A DNA stretch of 64,000 nucleotides from Azospirillum baldaniorum. GTDB lineage: Bacteria > Pseudomonadota > Alphaproteobacteria > Azospirillales > Azospirillaceae. This document shows positions 55,939 to 64,000 of this stretch, one piece after another. The notes beneath the pieces were generated by a model. The model made no database searches. It saw only the letters and a list, made by a program, of their open reading frames with translations, and was not told the origin of the DNA. How positions within the stretch are numbered: position 1 is the stretch's first letter; each line of letters starts with the position of its first letter. The stretch spans positions 527,501 through 591,500 of the forward strand of contig NZ_CP022260.1 in NCBI RefSeq assembly GCF_003119195.2. Direction: 5' to 3'. Made by a program: the position numbers and the translations under genes.

Positions 55939-58026
55939 TCAGGCGCTCTTCAACTCCGGGAAAGCATCCGCCGCGCTGACACCCAACGCCTTGCGGACGG
56001 CGCGGGCGAGGTCGCGGTCGCGGTAGGGCTTGATCAGGAACTCCGCGCCCGGCCCCTCGCCGCTCAGGCCCCCGGCCACGCCATGGGCGTAGCCGGAGGC
56101 GTAGAGCGCCTTCAAGGCGGGATGGCGGCGCTGCGCCTCCTGGGCCAGTTCCAGCCCGTTCATGCCGCCGGGCATCACCACGTCGGTGAACAGCAGGTCC
56201 ACCCGCGGCTCCCCGGCCAGCACGGCCAGCGCCTCCGGCCCGTTCTCCGCCTCGACCACGGTGTAGCCGAGATCCTGGAGGGTCAGCACGGCGACCTGAC
56301 GCACGTCGCGGTCGTCGTCCACCACCAGGATGACCTCGCCCTGGCCGGGCAGCGGACCGCTGTCCTCGGTGTCCTCCGGCGCCTTCGCCTGACGGACGGC
56401 TGCGGGGGCGCAGGGCAGGTGGAGGTGGAAGGAGGTGCCGCGGCCCGGCTCGCTCTCCACCCGGATCAGCCCGCCCGACTGCTTCACGAAACCGTGGATC
56501 ATGCTCAGCCCCAAACCGGTGCCCTTGCCGATCTCCTTGGTGGTGAAGAAGGGTTCGAAGGCACGGGCCAGAACCTCCGGCGGCATGCCGCAGCCGGTGT
56601 CGCTCACGGTCATCCGCACATAGCGTCCGGGGCTCAGCTCCGCGTCCCCCTCCTCGGCCTCCACCATCGCGGTGGCGATGGTCAGCGTGCCGCCCGCCGG
56701 CATGGCGTCGCGTGCGTTGATGACGAGGTTCAGCAGGGCCGACTCCGCCTGCGTGCGGTCCACCAGCGCCGGGCAGAGGGACGGCGCGCTGTCGATCTCG
56801 ACGGTGATCGCCGAGCCGAGCGTGCGCTCCATCAGCTCGCCCATGTTGCGGACCAGCGCCTCCATGTCCACGCTCTCGGGATGGAGCTGCTGGCGCCGCG
56901 CGAAGGCGAGCAGCCGCCGCGTCAGGTCGGAGCAGCGCAGCGACGCCTGCAGGGCCATCTCCACCCGCCGCGCCGCCTTGGGGTCGTCGAAGGCCATGCG
57001 GCCCAGCCTCTCCAGGCTGCCGATGACCACGGTCAGCATGTTGTTGAAGTCGTGGGCGATGCCCCCGGTCAACTGGCCGATGGTCTCCATCTTCTGGACA
57101 TGGGCGAGCTGGAGCTGAAGCTCCCGCGTGTCGGTGACGTCCAGCACCGTGCCGCAGAGTTCCGGCGGCCGGCCGCCCTCGCCCGGCAACAGCATGGCCT
57201 TTTCCAGGAGCGTGCGGTACTGCCCGTCGGCGGCACGCCAGCGGTATTCCACCGTGGACACGCCGCCCTGCCGCATCGCGTCGAACTGGATGGCGGCGCG
57301 CTCGCGGTCGTCCGGATGCAGTCGCGATTCCCAGAAACCGCCGTCCGTCAGGAAGCGCTCGGCGGGGAAGCCGAACAGCGCCTCGACGTTCTCGGTGACG
57401 TAGCGGAAGGGCGTGCCGCGCTCCGGCCCGGCGGTGTAGAGCACGATCGGCAGGGAACGGGCGATCATCGCCTGCCGCTCCTCCGACCGGCGCAGCGCCT
57501 GCTCGGCCTCCAGCTTCTCGGCGCGCACGCGGTAGTTCTCGGCCATCAGCCGCTCGCGCAACGCTGCCTGGCGCTTGACCTCCTCGGTCTTGCGGTACAG
57601 CTCGACGAAGACGGTGACCTTGCTGCGCAGGATGACCGGGTCCACGGGCTTGAACATGTAGTCGACCGCCCCCGCGGAATAGCCGCGGAAGATGTGCATC
57701 TCGTCCTTGTTGATGGCGGTCAGGAACAGGATGGGGATGTGCCGCGACTTGCGGCGGTTGCGGATCAGCTCCGCCGTCTCGTAGCCGTCCATGCCGGGCA
57801 TGTGGACGTCCATCAGGATCGCCGCGAAGTCCTGGTCGAGCACGCGCTTCAGCGCCTCCTCGCCGGAGCGGGCGAGGATCACCGTGGCGTCGAGGTCGGC
57901 CAGCGTCTCCCGCATCGCCAGCAGGTTCCGGGGATCGTCGTCGACGACGAGCACGCGGACCTCCGGCGGCGGCAGTGTGGCGTCCTCGATCTCGGCGAAG
58001 CTGGCGGGCATCTGGGGGTGGGGCAT
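55939..58026 (-). CDS. Hybrid sensor histidine kinase: REC-PAS-HisKA-HATPase-REC
   Basis: This cytoplasmic kinase of about 695 residues has an N-terminal receiver (20-140; VLVVDDDPRN, phospho-acceptor in AILMDVHMPGMDG) and a PAS domain (about 195-310). The HisKA domain has TGGIAHDFNNML near 325, and the ATPase domain has LVINARDAMPAGG near 437 and GTGLGLSMIHGFVKQSGG near 505. A second receiver stands at the C-terminus (570-690; FTDVVMPGGMNG). The HDFNN-type H-box kinases usually lack membrane sensors. The ATG at 58026 follows GGAGAAGCCC; a start at 58053 would overlap the poly-HAMP kinase gene by 17 bases. The N-terminal receiver may be fed by that kinase (inference). Confidence 0.9.
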   Translation of the reverse strand: MPHPQMPASFAEIEDATLPPPEVRVLVVDDDPRNLLAMRETLADLDATVILARSGEEALKRVLDQDFAAILMDVHMPGMDGYETAELIRNRRKSRHIPILFLTAINKDEMHIFRGYSAGAVDYMFKPVDPVILRSKVTVFVELYRKTEEVKRQAALRERLMAENYRVRAEKLEAEQALRRSEERQAMIARSLPIVLYTAGPERGTPFRYVTENVEALFGFPAERFLTDGGFWESRLHPDDRERAAIQFDAMRQGGVSTVEYRWRAADGQYRTLLEKAMLLPGEGGRPPELCGTVLDVTDTRELQLQLAHVQKMETIGQLTGGIAHDFNNMLTVVIGSLERLGRMAFDDPKAARRVEMALQASLRCSDLTRRLLAFARRQQLHPESVDMEALVRNMGELMERTLGSAITVEIDSAPSLCPALVDRTQAESALLNLVINARDAMPAGGTLTIATAMVEAEEGDAELSPGRYVRMTVSDTGCGMPPEVLARAFEPFFTTKEIGKGTGLGLSMIHGFVKQSGGLIRVESEPGRGTSFHLHLPCAPAAVRQAKAPEDTEDSGPLPGQGEVILVVDDDRDVRQVAVLTLQDLGYTVVEAENGPEALAVLAGEPRVDLLFTDVVMPGGMNGLELAQEAQRRHPALKALYASGYAHGVAGGLSGEGPGAEFLIKPYRDRDLARAVRKALGVSAADAFPELKSA

Positions 58027-58036
58027 GGGCTTCTCC

Positions 58037-61000
58037 TCACTCCCGTCCGGCATGGGTGTGCCCCGCGTCGTCGTCCTGCCGGCGTCCGGCCCAGACCCGC
58101 AGCAGCGACAGCAGGTGATCGATGTCCACCGGCTTGGCGAGATAGTCGGTCGCCCCCGCCTCGATGCACTTCTCGCGGTCGCCCTTCATCGCCTTGGCGG
58201 TGACGGCGATCACCGGCAGGCCGCGCCCGGACGCGGTCGCGCGGATTTCCCGGATGGTCTGGTAGCCGTCCATCAGCGGCATCATGATGTCGACCAGAGC
58301 CACATCGAGGTCGGGGTGCGCCTTCAGCAGCTCCAGCCCCTCCGGCCCGCTCTCGGCGTGCAGCACCGTCATGTCGTGGGCCTCCAGGACGCTGGCGAGC
58401 GAGAAGATGTTGCGGAAATCGTCGTCCACGATCAGCGCCTTGCGCCCCGCCAGCACCGGGTCGCGCTGGCGGATCTGGTCGAGCGCGTTGCGCTTGTCGT
58501 CGGGCAGCCGGTCCACCGCCCGGTGCAGGAACAGCGCCGTCTCGTCGAGCAGCGAGTCCGCGGAATGGACGCTGCGCAGCACCACCGTCTCGGCCAGCCG
58601 GCGCAGCCGCGCCTCGTCCTCCGGCGCGATGGCGTCGCTGACATAGGCGACGACCGGCATCCAGGCGGTGGAATCGCGGGTGCGCAGGCTGTCGATCAGC
58701 TCGAAATCGCTGGGCTGGGGGATCGTCAGGTCGAGCACCATGCAGTCGAACCGCTCCTTCGCCAGCAACGCGCGGGCGGCCTCGGCGGAGGTGACGGTGC
58801 TGATGTCGATGTCGTCACCGCCCCCGCCCCCGACGCCCTTGTCGTGGTCGATCAGGCCGGCGATGCCGCCGGTCTCCGGGTTGGGGACCTTCTCGACGAT
58901 CAGCAGCCGGCGCTGGTGGCGCTCCACGAAGCCCTTGACCTTGGCGAGTGCCGCGAAGATCGCCTCGCGGTCGGCCGGCTTCTCGGTGTAGTCGAAGGCG
59001 CCCATGGCGAGGCCGCGGCGCCGCTCCTCCTTGGCGGAGATGACGTGGACCGGGATGTGGCGGGTGTGCGGGTCGCGCTTCAGCAGGTCGAGCAGCGCCC
59101 AGCCGTCGATGTCCGGCAGTCCGATGTCCAGCATCACCGCGTCCGGGCGGTATTTGCGGGCCATCGGCATGGCCGGGCTTCCGGCGTGGGAGAGGATCGC
59201 CTTGAAGCCCTTCTCCCGCGCCAGATCGACCAGGATCGAGGCGAACTTCACGTCGTCCTCGACGATCAGGACCACCGGGTCGCCGGGGCGGATGCGCTCG
59301 CGGTCGTCGGCGACGGGGTGGTGCTGCGGCAACGCCAGCCGCTCCTCCGGCCCCGGCACCACGATGGGCCGTGTCGGCGTCGGGAAGGGAGCCAGCTTCG
59401 TCGCCGGGTCGCCGTAACGGGCGATGTCGAACTCCATCGGCACGTAGAGCGTGAAGGCGCTGCCGGCCCCGGACTCGCTCTGCACGCGGATCTCGCCGCC
59501 GAGCAGGCGGGCGATCTCGCGGCTGATCGACAGGCCGAGGCCGGTGCCGCCGTACTTGCGGCTGGTCGTGCCGTCGGCCTGCTGGAACGCCTCGAAGATG
59601 ATCCGCTGCTTGTTCTCGGGGATGCCGATGCCGGTGTCGACGACGGTGAAGGCCAGCACCCCCTCCGCCGCGTTCAGCACGGGGTGGGCAGCGCTCCAGC
59701 CCTCGCCGGCCAGCCCGACGCGGAAGGTGACGCCGCCGGTCTCGGTGAATTTGAAGGCGTTGGACAGCAGGTTGTTCAGCACCTGCTCCAGCCGCTTCTG
59801 GTCGGTCTGGATGGCCGCGGGCAGGGGCTGGGTCATGTCGATGTCGAAGCGCAGCCCCTTCTCCTCGGCGAGCTGGGCGAAGGTGCGCTCGACATGGCCG
59901 CGCAGATCGTCCAGCACCACCGCGCCGATTTCCAGAGTGACCGTGCCGGATTCGATCTTCGACAGGTCGAGGATGTCGTTGATGAGGTTCAGCAGGTCTG
60001 AGCCGGCGGCGTTGATGGTGCGGGCGAACTCCACCTGCCGCGGGGTCAGGTTGTGGTCGCCGTTGTCGGACAGCAGCTTGGACAGGATCAGCAGGCTGTT
60101 CAGCGGGGTGCGCAGCTCGTGGCTCATGTTCGCCAGGAACTGCGACTTGTATTTGGAGGTGAGGGAAAGCTGCTCGGCCTTCTCCTCCAGCGCCTCGTTG
60201 GTCTGGCGCAGCTTCTCCTGCTGGGCCATCAGCAGCTCCTCCGACTGGCGGAGCGAGGCGGCCTGATGCTCCAGCCGCTCGTTGGTGGTCTTCAGCTCCT
60301 CCTGCTGGCTCTGCAGCTCGGCGGTCAGGCGCTGCGACTGCTTGAGCAGCCCTTCGGTCCGCATGTTGGTGGCGATGGTGTTGAGGACGATCCCGATGCT
60401 TTCCGTCAGCTGCTCCAGGAAGGAGCGGTGCGTCTCGCTGAAATGGCCGAAGGAGGCCAGTTCCAGCACGGCGTTCACCTCGTTCTCGAACAGCACGGGC
60501 AGGACGATGATGTTCAGCGGCGCCGCCTCGCCGAGGCCGGAGCTGATGCGCACATAGTCCTTCGGCACGTTGGTCAGCAGGATCGGCTTCTTCTCGTGGG
60601 CGCACTGGCCGACCAGCCCCTGCTTCAGCGTGAAGCGGGTGCCCAACCCGTCGCGCTCCTTCAGGGCGTAGCTGGCGACCAGATCGAGGACCGGCTCGTC
60701 GCCGTCGCGGCTGGTGACGTAGAGGACGCCGTGCTGGGCGTTCACCAGCGGCGCGATCTCCGACAGGATCATGTTGGTGACGGTGACCAGATCGCGCTCG
60801 CCCTGGAGCATGCGGGTGAATTTGGCGATGTTGGTCTTCAGCCAGTCCTGTTCCGCGTTCTTCTGCGTCGTGTCGCGCAGGTTGCGGATCATCTCGTTGA
60901 TGTTGTCCTTCAGCGCCGCCACCTCGCCCGACGCCTCGACGGCGATGGAGCGGGTGAGGTCGCCCTTGGTCACCGCGGTCGCCACCTCGGCGATGGCGCG

Positions 61001-62983
61001 CACCTGGGTGGTCAGGTTGGCGGCGAGCTGGTTCACGTTGTCGGTCAGGTCGCCCCACACGCCGGTGGCGCCGGGCACCTTGGCCTGACCGCCCAGCTTG
61101 CCTTCGATGCCGACCTCGCGCGCCACGTTGGTGACCTGATCGGCGAAGATGGCCAGTGTCTCGATCACGCCGTTGATGGTGTCGGCCAGCGCCGCGATCT
61201 CGCCGCGCGCCGCCACGGTCAGCTTGCGCTTCAGGTTGCCCTCGGCGACCGCCGTCACGACCTCGGCGATGCCGCGCACCTGACCGGTCAGGTTGGCGGC
61301 CATCATGTTCACGTTGTCGGTGAGGTCCTTCCAGGTGCCGGCCACACCCTTCACCTGGGCCTGTCCGCCCAGCTTGCCTTCGGTGCCGACCTCGCGCGCC
61401 ACGCGAGTGACCTCGCTGGCGAAGCTGTTGAGCTGGTCGACCATCGTGTTGATGGTGTCCTTCAGCTCCAGGATTTCGCCCTTCACGTCGACGGTGATCT
61501 TGCGCGACAGGTCGCCGTTGGCCACCGCCGTGGTGACGTCGGCGATGTTGCGGACCTGATTGGTCAGGTTGCCGGTCAGCAGGTTGACGTTGTCGGTGAG
61601 GTCCTTCCAGGTGCCGGCGACGCCCTTCACCTGGGCCTGCCCGCCGAGCTTGCCCTCGCTGCCGACCTCGCGGGCGACGCGGGTGACCTCGCTGGCGAAG
61701 CTGTTGAGCTGGTCGACCATCGTGTTGATGGTGTCCTTCAACTCGCGGATTTCGCCCTTCACGTCGACGGTGATCTTGCGCGACAGGTCGCCCTTCGCCA
61801 CCGCCGTGGTGACCTCCGCGATGTTGCGGACCTGACTGGTCAGGTTGGTCGCCATCGCGTTGACGTTGTCGGTGAGGTCCTTCCAGGTGCCGGCGACGCC
61901 CTTCACCTGGGCCTGCCCGCCGAGCTTGCCTTCGGTGCCGACCTCGCGGGCGACGCGGGTGACTTCCGAGGCGAAGCTGTTGAGCTGGTCGACCATCGTG
62001 TTGATGGTGTCCTTCAGCTCGCGGATTTCGCCCTTCACGTCGACGGTGATCTTGCGCGACAGGTCGCCGTTGGCGACGGCGGTGGTCACGTCGGCGATGT
62101 TGCGGACCTGATTGGTCAGGTTGCCGGTCAGCAGGTTGACGTTGTCGGTGAGGTCCTTCCAGGTGCCGGCGACACCCTTCACCTGGGCCTGTCCGCCGAG
62201 CTTGCCCTCGCTGCCGACCTCACGGGCGACGCGGGTGACTTCCGAGGCGAAGCTGTTGAGCTGGTCGACCATCGTGTTGATGGTGTCCTTCAGCTCGCGG
62301 ATTTCACCCTTCACGTCGACGGTGATCTTGCGCGACAGGTCGCCCTTCGCCACCGCCGTGGTGACGTCGGCGATGTTGCGGACCTGGGCCGTCAGGTTGG
62401 CGGCCATCAGGTTGACGTTGTCGGTGAGGTCCTTCCAGGTGCCGGCGACGTCCTTCACCTGGGCCTGCTCGCCCAGCTTGCCCTCGATGCCGACCTCGCG
62501 CGCCACCCGCGTCAACTCCGCCGTCACGGTGACGAGCTGCTCGACCATCCGGTTGACCGTGCGGGCGGTGTGCAGGAAGTCGCCCTGGAGCGGACGCCCG
62601 TCGACCTCCAGCGGCATCGACTGCGACAGGTCGCCCTTGGCGACCGCGCCGATGACGCGGGCCATCTCCTGGGTCGGCTGGGTCAGGTCGGCGACCATGG
62701 CGTTGACGCTGTCCACGCAGTCGCCCCAGCCGCCCGAGGCGGTGGGCAGGCGGACGCGCTGGCCGATGCGACCCTCCTTGCCGATGGCGACGCTGACCCG
62801 GCCGACGTCCTCCACCAGGGCTTCGTTCATCTCCACCACGTCGTTGAAGGCGGCGGCGATCTCGCCGTCCAGCCCATCCAGGTCGAGCGGCAGGCGCACG
62901 GAGAAGTCGCCCTTGCGGAACTGGCGCAGCGCGCGCAAGAGAAGCTGGGGGGAGAGCCGGTCGTGAGCGTCGGTCATCGTCAT
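58037..62983 (-). CDS. Poly-HAMP hybrid histidine kinase: HAMP array-GAF-HisKA-HATPase-REC-REC-REC
   Basis: This is a 1648-residue kinase without membrane segments. Residues about 10-720 are an array of HAMP modules in 92-residue periods ([20 protein letters not shown], then [20 protein letters not shown]). A GAF domain (about 730-890), a coiled coil and HisKA with [12 protein letters not shown] near 953 follow. The ATPase domain has [19 protein letters not shown] near 1155, and there are three receivers. The first ([20 protein letters not shown]) and third ([19 protein letters not shown]) are complete; the middle one lacks the acidic pair. Such poly-HAMP kinases are related to fungal group III osmosensing kinases. 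A GTG or ATG within nine bases of 62983 could also start it. Confidence 0.92.
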   Translation of the reverse strand: MTMTDAHDRLSPQLLLRALRQFRKGDFSVRLPLDLDGLDGEIAAAFNDVVEMNEALVEDVGRVSVAIGKEGRIGQRVRLPTASGGWGDCVDSVNAMVADLTQPTQEMARVIGAVAKGDLSQSMPLEVDGRPLQGDFLHTARTVNRMVEQLVTVTAELTRVAREVGIEGKLGEQAQVKDVAGTWKDLTDNVNLMAANLTAQVRNIADVTTAVAKGDLSRKITVDVKGEIRELKDTINTMVDQLNSFASEVTRVAREVGSEGKLGGQAQVKGVAGTWKDLTDNVNLLTGNLTNQVRNIADVTTAVANGDLSRKITVDVKGEIRELKDTINTMVDQLNSFASEVTRVAREVGTEGKLGGQAQVKGVAGTWKDLTDNVNAMATNLTSQVRNIAEVTTAVAKGDLSRKITVDVKGEIRELKDTINTMVDQLNSFASEVTRVAREVGSEGKLGGQAQVKGVAGTWKDLTDNVNLLTGNLTNQVRNIADVTTAVANGDLSRKITVDVKGEILELKDTINTMVDQLNSFASEVTRVAREVGTEGKLGGQAQVKGVAGTWKDLTDNVNMMAANLTGQVRGIAEVVTAVAEGNLKRKLTVAARGEIAALADTINGVIETLAIFADQVTNVAREVGIEGKLGGQAKVPGATGVWGDLTDNVNQLAANLTTQVRAIAEVATAVTKGDLTRSIAVEASGEVAALKDNINEMIRNLRDTTQKNAEQDWLKTNIAKFTRMLQGERDLVTVTNMILSEIAPLVNAQHGVLYVTSRDGDEPVLDLVASYALKERDGLGTRFTLKQGLVGQCAHEKKPILLTNVPKDYVRISSGLGEAAPLNIIVLPVLFENEVNAVLELASFGHFSETHRSFLEQLTESIGIVLNTIATNMRTEGLLKQSQRLTAELQSQQEELKTTNERLEHQAASLRQSEELLMAQQEKLRQTNEALEEKAEQLSLTSKYKSQFLANMSHELRTPLNSLLILSKLLSDNGDHNLTPRQVEFARTINAAGSDLLNLINDILDLSKIESGTVTLEIGAVVLDDLRGHVERTFAQLAEEKGLRFDIDMTQPLPAAIQTDQKRLEQVLNNLLSNAFKFTETGGVTFRVGLAGEGWSAAHPVLNAAEGVLAFTVVDTGIGIPENKQRIIFEAFQQADGTTSRKYGGTGLGLSISREIARLLGGEIRVQSESGAGSAFTLYVPMEFDIARYGDPATKLAPFPTPTRPIVVPGPEERLALPQHHPVADDRERIRPGDPVVLIVEDDVKFASILVDLAREKGFKAILSHAGSPAMPMARKYRPDAVMLDIGLPDIDGWALLDLLKRDPHTRHIPVHVISAKEERRRGLAMGAFDYTEKPADREAIFAALAKVKGFVERHQRRLLIVEKVPNPETGGIAGLIDHDKGVGGGGGDDIDISTVTSAEAARALLAKERFDCMVLDLTIPQPSDFELIDSLRTRDSTAWMPVVAYVSDAIAPEDEARLRRLAETVVLRSVHSADSLLDETALFLHRAVDRLPDDKRNALDQIRQRDPVLAGRKALIVDDDFRNIFSLASVLEAHDMTVLHAESGPEGLELLKAHPDLDVALVDIMMPLMDGYQTIREIRATASGRGLPVIAVTAKAMKGDREKCIEAGATDYLAKPVDIDHLLSLLRVWAGRRQDDDAGHTHAGRE
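61276..62379 (-). repeat. Four 276-bp tandem repeats coding for HAMP modules (duplicated 552-bp block)
   Basis: Units begin at 61276, 61552, 61828 and 62104, each 276 bp (92 residues), with more diverged units on both sides (about 61000 and 62380). Units 1 and 3, and units 2 and 4, are more alike than neighbours: ANGD with TEGKLGG alternates with AKGD with SEGKLGG. This indicates duplication of a two-unit block. Confidence 0.88.
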
Positions 62984-63124
62984 GACGCGATGGTCCCTAA
63001 GAAGTCCAGGCCTGTGTCTCGGGTGTCCCCTTGCGCGTGGTGGACGGCGCATCCGGCGGAACGCCGGATTGGCCGCGCGCCGGAGCGGCGCAGCCATGGG
63101 ACGGCAAGCGGAAGGCGGCGGGGG

Positions 63125-63559
63125 CTAATGCTGGGGGGCGGCGTTGTGCAGCAGGGTCTTCAGCTGGCGCTCGTCGTAGGGCTTCTGGATGAAGCCGTGC
63201 GGGCCGGCGGCGCGGGCGCGCTCCAGCAGGACGGGATCGCTGGCCCCGGACATGAAGATGCTGCCCACGGCGAAGCGCTCGCGCAGAGCCTGCGCGGTCT
63301 CGATGCCGTCCTGTGGACCGGCGAGGCCGATGTCCACCAGGGCCAGGGCGGGGCGCTCCCGCTCGGCGATCTTCAGCGCGTCGGCGGCGTTGGCGGCGAC
63401 GCCGCACACCTCGTAGGACAACTCCTCCAACATATCGGTCAGATACATGGCGACGATCGTCTCATCCTCGACGACCAGGACCCGGACGGGGGGTGTGGTT
63501 GCGGCGGGCGCGGTCCCGTCCGCCCCGGCCCGTGGTGACCTGTTGATCGGGTTGGTCAT
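63125..63559 (-). CDS. Single-domain response regulator (CheY-like)
   Basis: This 144-residue protein consists of a disordered N-terminus (about 25 residues) and one receiver domain. It shows VLVVEDETIVAMYLTDMLEE near residue 27, the phospho-acceptor aspartate in ALALVDIGLAG near 74, GASDPVLLERA, and the conserved lysine in GFIQKPYDERQ near 128. There is no output domain, so it is probably a phosphorelay intermediate. It heads the kinase operon, 141 bases before the poly-HAMP kinase. The family resembles receivers that work with HWE/HisKA2 or hybrid kinases. Confidence 0.88.
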   Translation of the reverse strand: MTNPINRSPRAGADGTAPAATTPPVRVLVVEDETIVAMYLTDMLEELSYEVCGVAANAADALKIAERERPALALVDIGLAGPQDGIETAQALRERFAVGSIFMSGASDPVLLERARAAGPHGFIQKPYDERQLKTLLHNAAPQH

Positions 63560-64000
63560 CCCTTATCCCTCTTGTCGTTCTGCCGGCTGCGGTGCCGGAA
63601 CGGCGTCGATGAGGCGCCTGTCCCGCCCGCCGCCGGAACCCGAGCGGAGACGTCGGATACCGGCGAAGCTGACCGGGACGAGTAGCACGGAGGGGTGAGG
63701 CAATTAAGGGAGAAAAGGTCAAATACCCCCAACAGGTTATACCCAGTAGGGTGACTGCACTCCAAAAGAGGGCAAGCATATTCCTTAAATTCAATATGGA
63801 ATAGTTCGAATCCGGCGCGTTTGGGCCGTCTTTGCTTGGGTTCGATTGAAATGTGCGGTGCAAACGCGCGGCAGCCATGTAGAGATGTGCGGCCTTTTTA
63901 ACAATTTTGCAAGTAATTTTGCGCGTAAACTTGCTACTGTCCACGGAGCGGGCGTGGAGTCGATTGCAGGGGTGCTGGGAAGCGGGATGAGCGGTGCCCC
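63560..64000. other. Intergenic region at the window end, no convincing gene
   Basis: About 440 bases without a supported protein gene. The part from 63700 to 63960 is clearly richer in A and T than the rest and should contain the promoter of the kinase operon (minus). An ATG at 63987 after GGGAAGCGGG could be the first codon of a plus-strand gene that continues outside the window, but only 14 bases are visible. Confidence 0.5.

Noticed and set aside
61276-62379. Regular 276-bp repeats as a CRISPR or satellite array
   Set aside because: The repeats are in frame, encode HAMP modules, have no spacers, and no cas gene is present.
60053-63538. Plus-strand ORF of 1161 codons opposite the poly-HAMP kinase
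   Set aside because: It is the antisense frame of a clearly coding, repetitive, GC-rich gene. Its repetitiveness only mirrors the HAMP units, and the composition (His/Gly/Val/Asp-rich) is typical of antisense frames here.
63462-63944. 160-codon minus-strand ORF at the window end
   Set aside because: It overlaps the receiver gene out of frame, runs through AT-rich intergenic DNA and has no ribosome-binding site or domain.

Overview
The window is GC-rich, densely coded DNA from an alphaproteobacterium, most likely Azospirillum or a close relative in the Rhodospirillales. The indications are: an Aer-type energy-taxis receptor with a C-terminal PilZ domain (an architecture described from Azospirillum), a PHB acetoacetyl-CoA reductase, a PmtA phospholipid methylase, two complete branched-chain-amino-acid-type (LIV) ABC importers, many chemotaxis and hybrid-kinase genes, and frequent ATGA/GTGA start-stop overlaps. 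No rRNA, tRNA, insertion sequence, phage or CRISPR array was seen. The species assignment is inference.

Layout. 1-8300: the 5' part of a heterotetrameric sarcosine oxidase beta gene (soxB), divergent from a LIV importer (permeases, ATPases, binding protein) that runs into a three-subunit FAD/2Fe-2S amine or amino-acid dehydrogenase of the HcnABC/D-hydroxyproline dehydrogenase type; this looks like a locus for taking up and oxidising an N-substituted or imino amino acid. 8437-8549: a cluster of four palindromes. 8548-14125 (minus): a probable surface-glycan operon (acyltransferase 3, FemAB/GNAT, SIS-domain sugar-phosphate enzyme, SLGDNCEFG-type protein, SGNH hydrolase). 14506-15246: phbB. 15537-19606 (minus): parA with a fused N-terminal HTH, parB and three unrecognised genes, with a hairpin and a C-rich triple repeat between two of them; this is the best candidate here for an undescribed system. 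19823-25518: pmtA, a four-gene CUT1 sugar ABC importer, and a DeoR repressor. 25522-27728: LldP-family permease and NADPH-FMN reductase.

28091-30097: Aer-PilZ receptor. 30176-38705 (minus): a catabolic block with two paralogous ATC-hydrolase-like proteins flanking a second LIV importer, a PuuB-like FAD oxidase and an M20D amidohydrolase. 38837-42888: TetR regulator with an 18-bp operator palindrome, leading a three-domain MFS/PlsC/acyl-CoA-ligase fusion (Aas). 42901-46767: O-methyltransferase, DUF533 protein, alpha/beta hydrolase and small unknown genes. 46795-47566 (minus): mntP under a yybP-ykoY manganese riboswitch. 47782-49470: a Cache-type chemoreceptor. 49487-55834: small proteins, an EamA exporter, an SDR, a GH13 alpha-glucosidase, a GNAT, a DUF3108 protein and a glycine-zipper surface protein. 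55939-63559 (minus): a phosphorelay operon of a stand-alone receiver, a 1648-residue poly-HAMP hybrid kinase with a 552-bp internal duplication, and a second hybrid kinase. The last 440 bases are AT-richer and carry no convincing gene.

Genes in each block are usually co-directional with short gaps or overlaps, so operon assignments rest on spacing. Substrates of the transporters and oxidases cannot be fixed from sequence alone.
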